A stretch of DNA of 43,792 nucleotides, taken from the NCBI GenBank assembly GCA_964533185.1, contig CAZHLD010000022.1, positions 1 through 43,792 on the forward strand, in the 5' to 3' direction. The stretch comes from CAZHLD01 sp964533185 (GTDB lineage Bacteria; Acidobacteriota; Terriglobia; Acidiferrales; UBA7541). Under the pieces are notes generated by a model. That model was given only the letters and a program-made list of their open reading frames with translations, made no database searches and was not told where the DNA came from. The translations under genes and the position numbers were made by a program. Every line of letters begins with the position of its first letter. Within the stretch, counting starts at the first letter, position 1. Positions 17,568 to 25,426 of the stretch are shown piece by piece.

Positions 17568-18035
17568 ATGAAGCGCACACAGAGGCTGGTACAACTCGTA
17601 GTCCTGGCGAGCCTGATCCTGGGGCTGAGCGCGTCGTCCCTGGCGCAGGAACAACGGATCGCACGCAAGGACGTCCCGGCGGCGGTCCTCGCAGCGTTTA
17701 CCGAGGCTTACCCCAAAGCCGTGATCAAGGGGTGCAGCAAAGAAACGGAGAAAGGCCAGACCGTTTACGAAATCGAGAGCGTCGAGGGCAAGACGAGGCG
17801 GGACATCATTTACTCCGCCGACGGCAAGCTGATCTTGGCCGAGGAGACCCTGGACGTAAGCGAGATGCCACCGGGGGTAAAGGCTGCGCTCGACAAGAAA
17901 TTTCCTGGTGCGAAGATTCTGAGAGCCGAGAAGGTGACCAAGGGCACCGTCGTCGGCTACGAGTTCCAGATCGAGCACAATGGCAAGACGACCGAGGTCG
18001 TCTTCGATTCCATCGGCAACGAATTGAAGATGTGA
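17568..18035 (+). CDS. Exported PepSY-like domain protein
   Basis: The protein has 155 residues with a clear signal peptide ending SSLAQ. It follows TCAGGAGG (about 17554-17561) and starts 14 bp after the preceding stop. The mature part holds two PepSY-like units: VPAAVLAAFTEAYPKAVIKG with YEIESVEGKTRRDIIYSADG, then MPPGVKAALDKKFPGAKIL with YEFQIEHNGKTTEVVFDSIG. This fits the periplasmic PepSY-like family (putative beta-lactamase-inhibitor-like fold), often found as stand-alone exported proteins of unknown role. No catalytic residues are expected. It closes the ABC exporter gene string. Confidence 0.85.
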   Translation: MKRTQRLVQLVVLASLILGLSASSLAQEQRIARKDVPAAVLAAFTEAYPKAVIKGCSKETEKGQTVYEIESVEGKTRRDIIYSADGKLILAEETLDVSEMPPGVKAALDKKFPGAKILRAEKVTKGTVVGYEFQIEHNGKTTEVVFDSIGNELKM

Positions 18036-18490
18036 ACCAAGAGAGTGGAGTTCACCTGGCCTATCAGATGCCCGTTTGCAGAACATTGGGCCGCAGCTCT
18101 TTCCAGGGACGCTTTCCCAGCGTTGAATTTGGTGGCCCGTAAACGAAGACTTGGGAAAGAAAACTGCCGAGTGGGGCAGCGCAGCCGATGGGGTTTCAGT
18201 TTTACTATGTTGCAGACCTGGATTCTAATTTCGGGGTGAGGTATGACGCCGCCCTATCGCGGCTCAAGACGCTGTGGATTCTCTCGGAAATGAAGAGAGA
18301 AAACCGGGCACAGATACGGCCCGCTGCTAGTGCGTTTCGCCGCTAGCCGTGAACATGACATGATGAGCTTGCAATTACAATTCAGTCGGATTGTAAATTC
18401 ACGCGGAAGCAAGAGAACAACGTCGAAAGGGATGTGCTGCAGACTGATTGCCATGTTGATTACTAACTAATATGGACTGATGGATTCAAA
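18036..18490. other. Gap between PepSY-like and CBM-like genes
   Basis: Nothing certain is visible. A 52-codon open frame from ATG 18189 has no recognisable features. TAATAT at 18468-18473 could be a -10 element for the gene at 18491, but no good -35 element accompanies it. Confidence 0.4.
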
Positions 18491-19186
18491 ATGACAAAGA
18501 GAATAAAGATTTTTGCAGGGGTAATTCTGCTTTTGGTTTTTCTTGGCCTGGCGCAGGTGGGGGTCGGCGAGGAATCCGGTCCACCACCCGCGCCCGTGAA
18601 CAGTTCCGTGGTTGCCGAGACCCAGCTCAAGAAGCCGGAGAGTTCCCCGCGCGAGGTCGTCGTCTATGCGTCCGACCTGCCGAAGAGCGCCCTATCCGAG
18701 TTCGAATTTTGGAACGACCCGGCCTCGCCCGGGGGCAGGATGGTCGGAACTCCCAACAACGGGGACCAGTTGGATCCTCCGCCCGAAAACGACCCCAATG
18801 TGACCTTCAAGGTTGAGGTTCAACGAGGCGTCCCCTACCGTTGCTGGATTCACATGAAGGTGGGAGCGCCGAAGGGCAAGTCGCAGGCGAACATGCTCTG
18901 GGTGCAATTCTCGGACGCAGTCGACAAAGCAGACAAGGAGATCTTCAAGCCGGGCACGGGGAGTTACATGACCGTGCACGGGCCAGCGCGCGAGGGCTGG
19001 ACCTGGGTGGGGTGCGGCTTGGCGGACCCCAAGTGGTCCGAGCCTCCGATCTACTTCCGAACCAGCGGCGAGGTTACCGTGCGCTTGCAGGCGGGTATGG
19101 AAGGGGTCGGCTTCGACCAGTTTCTTCTGAGCCCCGCACGGTTTCTGGAAAAGCCTCCTTCCGAGGCGGTCGTAAAGAAAAAATAG
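18491..19186 (+). CDS. Exported protein with malectin/CBM-like beta-sandwich domain
   Basis: The protein has 231 residues. The signal peptide (IKIFAGVILLLVFLGLAQVG) is followed by a Pro-rich linker. Residues about 53-215 match a pattern I know from carbohydrate-binding-like domains in exported PKD and kelch proteins: VVYASDLP, ASPGGRMVGTPN, VEVQRGVPYRCWIHMKVG, QANMLWVQFSDAVD, IYFRTSGEVTVRLQAGMEGV and DQFLLSP. Binding of sugar or a cell-surface ligand is likely but unproven, and no catalytic domain is attached. The small membrane-protein gene starts 13 bp downstream. A broken copy of this gene's leader lies at 19719. Confidence 0.7.
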   Translation: MTKRIKIFAGVILLLVFLGLAQVGVGEESGPPPAPVNSSVVAETQLKKPESSPREVVVYASDLPKSALSEFEFWNDPASPGGRMVGTPNNGDQLDPPPENDPNVTFKVEVQRGVPYRCWIHMKVGAPKGKSQANMLWVQFSDAVDKADKEIFKPGTGSYMTVHGPAREGWTWVGCGLADPKWSEPPIYFRTSGEVTVRLQAGMEGVGFDQFLLSPARFLEKPPSEAVVKKK

Positions 19187-19199
19187 AGGATGAAGGATC

Positions 19200-19418
19200 A
19201 TGAGTTTCAAGCAGTGGTTCAGCATCGATGCCCCCGCTGGATGGGCTGATGTATTCATCCGCACCATCAAGGCGGCAGTGGTCGCCTTCGTGGTATTGCA
19301 GCTGAAGGAGTGGTTCGACGCTGGCGCATTCGACACGCCGGCCACCGCGGTCGACGCGGCACTGATCGCAGGCGCGACCTTCGCGTTGAACGCAATCCTC
19401 ATGCGGGCGAAGTCCTAG
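19200..19418 (+). CDS. Small membrane protein, unknown function
   Basis: The protein has 72 residues. GGATGAAGGATC precedes ATG 19200, giving a fair ribosome site only 13 bp after the CBM-like gene. Two hydrophobic segments are visible: IKAAVVAFVVLQL (about 23-36) and ATAVDAALIAGATFALNAIL (about 48-67). The size and topology recall holins or small transporter helpers, but I do not recognise the family. Start, ribosome site and composition suggest a real gene. Confidence 0.6.
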   Translation: MSFKQWFSIDAPAGWADVFIRTIKAAVVAFVVLQLKEWFDAGAFDTPATAVDAALIAGATFALNAILMRAKS

Positions 19419-19489
19419 AGGGTCGCGGCATCAGCCGCTGGTGCGGCGTGGGGCTTCCCCCGGAGGAACCCTGAGGCTCGAGGCGTGCT

Positions 19490-19722
19490 TTGCTGCGCCT
19501 TCGCGGCGAACCGTTTTCGGAGTTGCAGGCGCCGCTGGCGCGGACCGTCAGCGACGGCCTCACCGCGTGGACTCTCATGACCCTCGTGTTCGTCGCGACC
19601 GGGTACACGCCGTCCAAGGACGCCGGGATCGCCCGCCTCGATCCCTCGCTGCTGAGGCGCGGCGAAAGGCGAGCCTGATCAACGCCAAGGCGATCCTGGA
19701 GCGTCAGAAGGATTCGAAATGA
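19490..19722 (+). pseudogene. Protein-like remnant in two frames
   Basis: One frame reads DGLTAWTLMTLVFVATGYTP then SKDAGIARLDPSLLRRGERR and stops at 19678. The neighbouring frame continues sensibly as SLINAKAILERQKDSK to a TGA at 19720-19722. Joined by one frameshift near 19670 they give a plausible C-terminus of a lost protein. I cannot name the family. The final TGA overlaps the ATG of the next fragment (ATGA). Confidence 0.3.
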
Positions 19723-19940
19723 CAAGACGAATACAGATTCTTGCGGGGCAAGGAATCCGGTCTGTCCGTGCCCTTTGCCGTTGCGAGCGTCTACTTCGAA
19801 CGGAATGCCACGGACGGGGATTTCGAGGTTGTATTCGAGGTCGAGGGCGGTAATGAGGGACTGGCAAAGCTCGCCGTGGTTTCTCCGGACGGTCGCACCG
19901 TCCTCGATTTCACGGCTCCCGACGCTGCCTTTGCGAGCAT
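19719..19940 (+). pseudogene. Truncated gene: duplicate leader joined to a fragment of an exported protein
   Basis: The first bases repeat the start of the gene at 18491 (atgacaagacgaatacagat against atgacaaagagaataaagat, with ggattc before both). About 60 bp of signal-peptide coding are then missing and similarity resumes at ggaatccggtc. A new frame follows: VPFAVASVYFERNATDGDFE, VVFEVEGGNEGLAKLAVVSP, DGRTVLDFTAPDA. I recall this as the N-terminal part of an exported family with an FELNxTDGDLG-type signature. It is cut off abruptly near 19930, just before the 3' end of the oppositely oriented SBP56-like gene. Two breaks (internal leader deletion, lost 3' part) make it non-functional. Confidence 0.6.
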
Positions 19941-19946
19941 ACCCCT

Positions 19947-21134
19947 TTACCGAGAAAAGACGGCCCCGTGCGGCAATCCAGTGCCTTGGAAGCCGTGCGG
20001 CCACTTGCGGTCTTTCAGGCTCACACCAGGCCCCGTGCCTCCGGGATCGCGAAAATCCTTGTCGATGATGACCTTTCCGGAGGTTCGATCAAACTTAAGC
20101 ATGAACAGCATGCTGTCATCGCCTCCGGAATTGAGAATGATCCTGCTACCAGCGTCGTCCCAAGCAACCCAGTGAGTGAACTGGTTCTCTCCAACGGATA
20201 ACTGCGAAGCTGCGACCGGTGTCGCAGGATTGGACACATCGAGTACGACCACGCCATTGATGGCGGGAACTGCCTCAATCCAGTACTTGTCCACCACGAT
20301 CGGCACACCGCAAAGCCCGCCTTCAAACGTGTAGACGGGTTCCGCCTTCGGGTTGTCCGTGTCGAGGCCAGTAATGCGGTGCAGCCCACAGGCACGTGTC
20401 TGCACGTACACCGTCTTGCCATCAGCGAGCACGCGCGGCTCCTGGGGGTCTTCGTGCCCGTACCCGCGTGGTCCGGGCGAAAGTCGAACTGTCTTCAACA
20501 GCTTCAAATCTGACAGGCGCCACACCTGCACAGCGATGCCAAAGCCGTCGAGGAAATGCATGGATGAACTGGTCGAAACCAGGCGATCCAGCTTCGGCAA
20601 AACTGCCAGGCTGTAGGGTCGGATGAGCACGTCTGGAGCTTTGGGATCAACCGCACTGGCACTGCGGATCACCTGACCATCATTGTCGAACTCGACCAGT
20701 CCGCCGCCCCGTTCTCCGTGCTTCATGTGGAAGCTGGCTAAGACGTGCCCGTTGGGCAAGCGCACAAACGAATGCGGAGACATGTAGCCTTGTACTTCGT
20801 CAAACGCTCGCACCAGCTTGGGATGAAGCGGGTCCCGCACGTCAAAAATGAACGACTTGCCCGACTTAAACCCGTTCGCGAACAAAAAGCCGCTGTCTGA
20901 CAGGCTGTACTCGGTATGGTGCGGAATAGTGCCAACCGCGCCCACAGGAACCGAGGCGACAATCCGGCCGTAGTTTGGGTCGTGTGGGGTTACGTCGAGG
21001 ACCGCAAGAAAGTCGCTGGCTTTCTTGTCCGCGTCACCTGCCCAGACAAATAGATATCGCTTAGGGTCGGCAGCATGCGCTGAAACAACCAGAACGAGCA
21101 CATAAAGGCAGATTTGCAGAGCCTTCGTCTTCAT
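19947..21134 (-). CDS. Exported SBP56-related (selenium-binding protein/methanethiol-oxidase-like) beta-propeller
   Basis: The protein has 395 residues with a signal peptide ending AHAAD. It shows the family landmarks in order: YLFVWAGDADKK, IPHHTEYSL, MSPHSFVRLPNGHVLASFHM, GGLVEFDNDGQ, TSSSM, TVRLSPGPRGYGHEDPQEPR, FTHWVAWDD and the C-terminal RKWPHGFQGTGLPHGAVFSR, so it is complete. The conserved His residues are those proposed to bind copper in methanethiol oxidase. The CSSC motif of animal SBP1 is not seen. The family is a seven-bladed propeller acting in the periplasm in bacteria. Actual substrate is uncertain. It stands alone on the minus strand between gene fragments. Confidence 0.85.
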   Translation of the reverse strand: MKTKALQICLYVLVLVVSAHAADPKRYLFVWAGDADKKASDFLAVLDVTPHDPNYGRIVASVPVGAVGTIPHHTEYSLSDSGFLFANGFKSGKSFIFDVRDPLHPKLVRAFDEVQGYMSPHSFVRLPNGHVLASFHMKHGERGGGLVEFDNDGQVIRSASAVDPKAPDVLIRPYSLAVLPKLDRLVSTSSSMHFLDGFGIAVQVWRLSDLKLLKTVRLSPGPRGYGHEDPQEPRVLADGKTVYVQTRACGLHRITGLDTDNPKAEPVYTFEGGLCGVPIVVDKYWIEAVPAINGVVVLDVSNPATPVAASQLSVGENQFTHWVAWDDAGSRIILNSGGDDSMLFMLKFDRTSGKVIIDKDFRDPGGTGPGVSLKDRKWPHGFQGTGLPHGAVFSR

Positions 21135-21495
21135 AGCTCTCTCCCAGAGTAGATGCGGTGAAGAAGCGCGGCAAGGCGTGAAGAGTCAGGGATTCGGTCA
21201 CACAAAGCTTCCCCGCGGGTGGTCCCGGTAGCATACCGAGACACTATACACCCCTGCTGCAAGCTGCCAAACAGGAGCGCTCGATTGTAGTCTTGAGAAA
21301 CGCCCTTTCCGGAAGCTGTACCGAAGGCGTGCAAGAAGGATTTCCTTCCGGCCCAGAGGATAAGTTGGCCCCGAATCAGGCTGGAGATCTGGGAGATACA
21401 ACTGTCGAAACCCCTTGAGCACCGATTTCGAGCCAGCAGCCAGAGGCACCAGGTTAGCAGCGGAACTGCGCGTGACGGTCTGGCCGATGGTGAAT
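21135..21495 (-). other. Non-coding leader of the SBP56-like gene and transposase tail
   Basis: No complete gene is visible. On the minus strand a frame with fair composition (SVLKGFRQLYLPDLQPD and so on, to 21198) can be joined to the transposase remnant by one frameshift, but I do not recognise it. The promoter of the gene at 21134 should lie here. Confidence 0.4.
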
Positions 21496-21960
21496 TCAAT
21501 TTCGCCGCGGGCGCGCTGGTACTGATAAAGAACCGCCCGGCGTCACATTGCCGATGCCTTCGTGGTAGCGCCGGTGGTTGTAGAACTCGGTGAACTCCGC
21601 CATTGCCGCGCGCAATTGCTCGGAGCTGGTGTAGACCAGCAGATTCACGCGCGCCTTCAGGGTTTGGTGAAAGCGCTCGAGCTTCCCGTTGGTCTGCGGA
21701 TGATGCGGCGAGCACAGAATGTGCCGGATCGAAAACAACCGCAGATAGTCCTCGAAGGCGCGCGCCAGATAGCCTGGACCGCGGTCGGTGAGCAGTCGTG
21801 CGCGATCTTCTACCGACACATCGGGCTGTCCCGCCGCTTCGACCGCCTGCTCGACCACTGCTCTGATCGATTCCGCCGTCATGTCCAGCTTCAGCTCCCA
21901 CGCCAGGATGAACCGCGAGTAGTCGTCCAACACCGAGATCAGGTAATACTGTACTCGTCC
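21496..21960 (-). pseudogene. Transposase remnant, integrase (rve) catalytic core
   Basis: Only the second half of an IS3/IS481-type integrase domain remains. YYLISVLDDYSRFILAWELK opens it, LLTDRGPGYLARAF carries the second catalytic Asp and SPHHPQTNGKLERFHQTLK the Glu, and FTEFYNHRRYHEGIGNVTP the usual end. The first Asp and the DNA-binding part are missing; upstream the sequence changes abruptly near 21960 and an in-frame TAG follows. A frameshift in a CCGGGCGG stretch cuts the C-terminus after GNVTP. No inverted repeats were found. Confidence 0.85.
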
Positions 21961-22215
21961 AGAATGATGGGTGACACTCGACTAGGGCCGTTCTACGCGT
22001 TGTTTCTAAGTCTCGAGCATCGAGCGTGTTAGAAGCCCTCATTCTTTTCTCTTAAACAGGAGCTTTTTCTTCGGTTTGGAGCCGCCTTGCGCGAAAACCT
22101 GCACAGGATCAGCCGAATCCCCTGTAGAACCGAAGCTGTCCCAATCAGAAAAATGTCACTCATCATATGGACGAGTACAATCTCTTGCACGTGTGGGCTC
22201 CTAATGATATACTGC

Positions 22216-22285
22216 GTTCCCTTTTCCCCGAAGGGTGTGGAATGAAATAGTCTCGTCCCTTTTCCCCCAAGGGCGTGGAAAGTGT
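22216..22285 (+). repeat. Two imperfect ~30-bp direct repeats, each with a CCCTT/AAGGG hairpin
   Basis: The unit gttcccttttccccgaaggg (22216) continues tgtggaatga; it recurs 39 bp later as cgtcccttttcccccaaggg (22254) continuing cgtggaaagt. In each the CCCTT and AAGGG arms can pair. They end directly before the start codon at 22289. They may be tandem operators, translation-controlling hairpins or a repeat-element remnant. Confidence 0.5.
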
Positions 22286-22288
22286 AGC

Positions 22289-24682
22289 ATGCGAGTGACT
22301 CTCCTAAAGAGCGACCGCTGGAGAGGACGGCGCAAGCGCCTCTTCTCACCTCTCGTGCGGTGCCTAGGTCGGACACGCCTTTTGGCCGGTTCGCTTCAGG
22401 TGGCAGGCGCGCTGCTGTTTTTGCTTTTCATCGCTGCCGTCGAGGGAGCCCCTGCCCAAACGGTCACCAGGCCCGGCATAGACATCCCCCGTGTTAGCCG
22501 GCCGCCGAAACTCGAAGACTTCCTAGACATGCAGCCCAACTCGGAGCTAGCCGATCAGCTGGCAAAGGTCGAAAGCTTCATCCAGCGCAATCCCAAAGAC
22601 GGAGCTCCCTCCAGCCAACGCACCGAGGTCTACCTGGGCTACGACGACAAGAACTTCTACAGCATCTTCATCTGCTTCGATAGTGAACCAGACAGCGTCC
22701 GCGCCCGGATGGTCCGGCGCGAGGACATATCGGGTGATGACGCCGTGGAGTTGATGCTCGATACTTTCAATGATCAGCGCCGCGCCTACGCCTTCCGCGC
22801 CAATCCCTTTGGGATCCAACTGGATTCCCTTTTTACCGAAGGGGGCGAGGACGAAGATGCTGAGCGTCCCGGCTTCGATCCTTCCTACGACACGCTCTGG
22901 CACTCCCGGGGGAAACTCACCGATCGCGGCTATGTAGTCTGGATGGCCATTCCCTTTAGGAGCCTGCGCTTTTCCTCCAAGGCGCAGCAGACTTGGGGAA
23001 TTCTTCTCAACCGTGATATCCCTCGCCTGAACGAGGAAACTTTCTGGCCGCAATACTCTCTCCGCATCGAAGGTCGACTCAATCAAATGGCAGCTGCGAA
23101 CCGCCTGCAGAGAATTTCCCCCGGCCGCAACATTCAATTGATTCCTTATGGCCTCTTCCGCACCTTTCGCGCCCTAGATACGCGCGACCCGCTGGTGCCC
23201 CAGTTTCAACAACGCACCGAAGTGGACGGTGGCCTAGACGCCAAATTTGGGCTCAAGGACAGCATGGTCGTGGACGTGGCTGTGAACCCCGACTTCAATC
23301 AGGTGGAGTCGAATGAGCCCCAGGTGACGGTCACGGAGCGCTTTGAAGTCTTCTTCCCCGAGAAGCGTCCCTTCTTCCTCGAGAACGCCAACTATTTCCA
23401 GACTCCCATTAACCTCGTTTTTACGCGCCGCATTGTGGATCCCCAATTCGGGGTGCGGATCACAGGCAAGCTGGGTCCCTATGCCCTGGGTGCCTTTGTG
23501 ATTGACGATCAGGCACCCGGAAAGAGCGTGCCCCCGTTTGACCCGCTGCACGGCAAACGCGCTCTGTTTGGGATCTTTCGGGTCAGCCGCGACATCTTCG
23601 AACAATCCACCATCGGCTTCATCTTCACCGACCGCGAATTTGCGAATAGCTACAACCGCGTGGCTGGCTTCGACGGCCGGTTCAAACTAAGCCCGAACTG
23701 GGTGGCAGGGTTTCAGGCCGTTACCAGTTGGACCCAGCGCCTCGATGGCAGCCGACGTGCCGGCTCTGCCTACAATGTCACGCTGAATCGCAGCGGGCGC
23801 TCGCTCGCGTATAACTTTTCTTATAAGAGCTTCAGCCCCGGCTTCTTCACCGAGTCCGGCTTTGTCGAACGCAGGGATATTCACGACTTTAAGCAAGTGG
23901 TCGAGTACCGTTTTCGTCCCGAAGGTAAGTACCTCATCTCCTGGGGGCCGAGAATCGCGTCTCAGGGCGTTCTCGACCACACCGGCCTGCGCCTCGACTT
24001 CACTCAGGGCAACTCTATCAGTTTCGAGCTCATTGGGGAGACCGAATTCGGCATCGGCTACACCCTGGATCGCGAACGTCTCCGCCCCACAGACTTCCCA
24101 GTGCTGCCGGGAAACCGCGACTTCTCCCGCAACGAAAAGAGCTTTTTCTTTAAATCCAGTTTCTTTGACTGGTTTACCTTTGAAGGCAGTCATGGGTGGG
24201 GGACAATCATCAACTTTGACCCACCCGAAGGCCAGGAGCCGTTTCTGGCCAATGCAACCGAAAGCGAGTTCTTGCTCACTCTGCGCCCGCGCACCAACCT
24301 GCGGATCGACAACACCTACCTACTCACTCGGCTCAACGACCGCTTCACCCGCGCCAATGTCCTGACCAACCACATTATGCGCTCCAAGTGGAACTACCAG
24401 TTTAACCGCGAACTTTCGCTGCGCGTGATCCTGCAGTATGACGCGGTCCTGACCAATCCTGAGTTCACCGCCGAGGAAACCACCAAGAACTTCAACACCG
24501 ACTTTCTCGTCACCTACCTGGTCAACCCCTGGACTGCCCTTTACGTCGGCTACAATACAAACGCGCAGAACATCGACCTGGTGCCAACGGATTCGGGAGC
24601 CGAGATTATTCGCCGCCGCGGCCGGTTTACTAACGACGCCAGGCAGTTCTTTATCAAGTTCTCTTACCTCCTCCGCTTCTAA
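22289..24682 (+). CDS. DUF5916-type outer-membrane beta-barrel with CBM9-like domain
   Basis: The protein has 797 residues from ATG 22289. An earlier in-frame start would lie inside the hairpin repeats; the ribosome site is weak (GTGGAAAG). After a long basic N-region and a signal peptide (LLFLLFIAAVEGAPAQ) comes a CBM9-like segment (about 60-220): TEVYLGYDDKNFYSIFICFD, DDAVELMLDTFNDQRRAYAF, NPFGIQLDSL and WMAIPFRSLRF. A barrel follows, including NPDFNQVESNEPQVTVTERF, FFPEKRPFFLENANYF and repeated aromatic beta strands, ending KFSYLLRF with the terminal Phe used by BAM. This architecture is typical of DUF5916 proteins, which are abundant in Acidobacteriota and Bacteroidota and of unknown role, perhaps in carbohydrate handling. 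It is monocistronic. Confidence 0.88.
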   Translation: MRVTLLKSDRWRGRRKRLFSPLVRCLGRTRLLAGSLQVAGALLFLLFIAAVEGAPAQTVTRPGIDIPRVSRPPKLEDFLDMQPNSELADQLAKVESFIQRNPKDGAPSSQRTEVYLGYDDKNFYSIFICFDSEPDSVRARMVRREDISGDDAVELMLDTFNDQRRAYAFRANPFGIQLDSLFTEGGEDEDAERPGFDPSYDTLWHSRGKLTDRGYVVWMAIPFRSLRFSSKAQQTWGILLNRDIPRLNEETFWPQYSLRIEGRLNQMAAANRLQRISPGRNIQLIPYGLFRTFRALDTRDPLVPQFQQRTEVDGGLDAKFGLKDSMVVDVAVNPDFNQVESNEPQVTVTERFEVFFPEKRPFFLENANYFQTPINLVFTRRIVDPQFGVRITGKLGPYALGAFVIDDQAPGKSVPPFDPLHGKRALFGIFRVSRDIFEQSTIGFIFTDREFANSYNRVAGFDGRFKLSPNWVAGFQAVTSWTQRLDGSRRAGSAYNVTLNRSGRSLAYNFSYKSFSPGFFTESGFVERRDIHDFKQVVEYRFRPEGKYLISWGPRIASQGVLDHTGLRLDFTQGNSISFELIGETEFGIGYTLDRERLRPTDFPVLPGNRDFSRNEKSFFFKSSFFDWFTFEGSHGWGTIINFDPPEGQEPFLANATESEFLLTLRPRTNLRIDNTYLLTRLNDRFTRANVLTNHIMRSKWNYQFNRELSLRVILQYDAVLTNPEFTAEETTKNFNTDFLVTYLVNPWTALYVGYNTNAQNIDLVPTDSGAEIIRRRGRFTNDARQFFIKFSYLLRF

Positions 24683-24708
24683 TTCCATTCCAGCCGAGAG
24701 TGTAGCTC

Positions 24709-24825
24709 GCAAGCCTGCAGCTGCGAGTGATTCCTAAGGAGGGCCACTTCTCGAATCTCGAGCAGCCGGAACAGTTCACCCGACTGCTCGAAGACTTCCT
24801 GGCAGGGTTCCTCCCTTCCTGCTGA
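24709..24825 (+). pseudogene. C-terminal remnant of an alpha/beta-hydrolase
   Basis: The frame reads ASLQLRVIPKEGHFSNLEQP, then EQFTRLLEDFLAGFLPSC and a stop at 24823-24825. This matches the end of alpha/beta-hydrolases, where IPxxGHxSNLEQPExF carries the catalytic His. A TAG lies two codons upstream of the fragment and nothing hydrolase-like precedes it, so only the last 38 codons survive. Confidence 0.6.
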
Positions 24826-24895
24826 TTGGATTCGCGATATTTCGATCTCGGGGCCGCCCTCATAGCGAGCCGGATCACATGCGAACCCTCAACCG

Positions 24896-25165
24896 CTAGT
24901 TTCGCGAGAGATTGGGGCGGCCTGCAGCGGCGCCGGTCTTGCGAAGGCGCTGGAGGCGGGCGCGGAAGTAGTCCGGGTTGAGGCCGGCCGATTCGCAGAC
25001 CTGGCGGAAGTCGCGCTCATTGTTGAAGAGGTAGTCTTCGGCCACGCGGCTCTTGCGAAGCGGGCCGGAGATCCATTCCTCGATGGTCGAGGCCAGGACA
25101 GCCTTCTACATCCGCTGTTCCGGCGATTCCTCGTAACTGTCCTGCTGCAAAGCGCTGGTAATCAT
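24896..25165 (-). pseudogene. Small 89-codon gene interrupted by an amber codon
   Basis: From ATG 25165, preceded by a GGGGGG stretch, the minus strand reads MITSALQQDSYEESPEQRM, then TAG (25108-25106), then KAVLASTIEEWISGPLRKSR, VAEDYLFNNERDFRQVCESA, GLNPDYFRARLQRLRK and a stop at 24896. Composition and continuity across the stop show one former gene. I recall a small helical, possibly DNA-binding family in Acidobacteriota with RMWxAV at this point, so the TAG is probably a mutated Trp codon (TGG to TAG). No gene follows closely. Function is unknown; readthrough cannot be excluded. Confidence 0.6.
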
Positions 25166-25426
25166 CTTCCCCCCAGTGCCGACTGGTGTGAGCCGGTGAT
25201 GCCCGACGGGAAGCCAACCGGGCGGCCAAAGCGTGTTGCTACACCCTGCGGGACCGGGCTGTAAGGGGTGTGGAATGAGGTGGTTTGTGGTGTGCTTTTG
25301 CGGTGGTCTGCGCGGGCGGCTGGCAGTGACTGCGGAAGGTGGGCGGGAGTGCAACAGGCGTGCCGGAGAAAAACCATTGGGGCGCAGAGCGAAATGAGGC
25401 AGGAGGCGAGGTAGAATCACGGCACG

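Noticed and set aside
19947..21134. Functional link of the SBP56-like gene to the selenoprotein candidate
   Set aside because: The name selenium-binding protein is historical; the genes are 18 kb apart and this one contains no in-frame TGA.
22216..22285. Start of a CRISPR-like array
   Set aside because: Only two imperfect units with a short interval and no cas genes.
22029..22376. Minus-strand 115-codon frame across the leader of the DUF5916 gene
   Set aside because: It covers the repeat hairpins and the start of a real gene, with no recognisable features or ribosome site.
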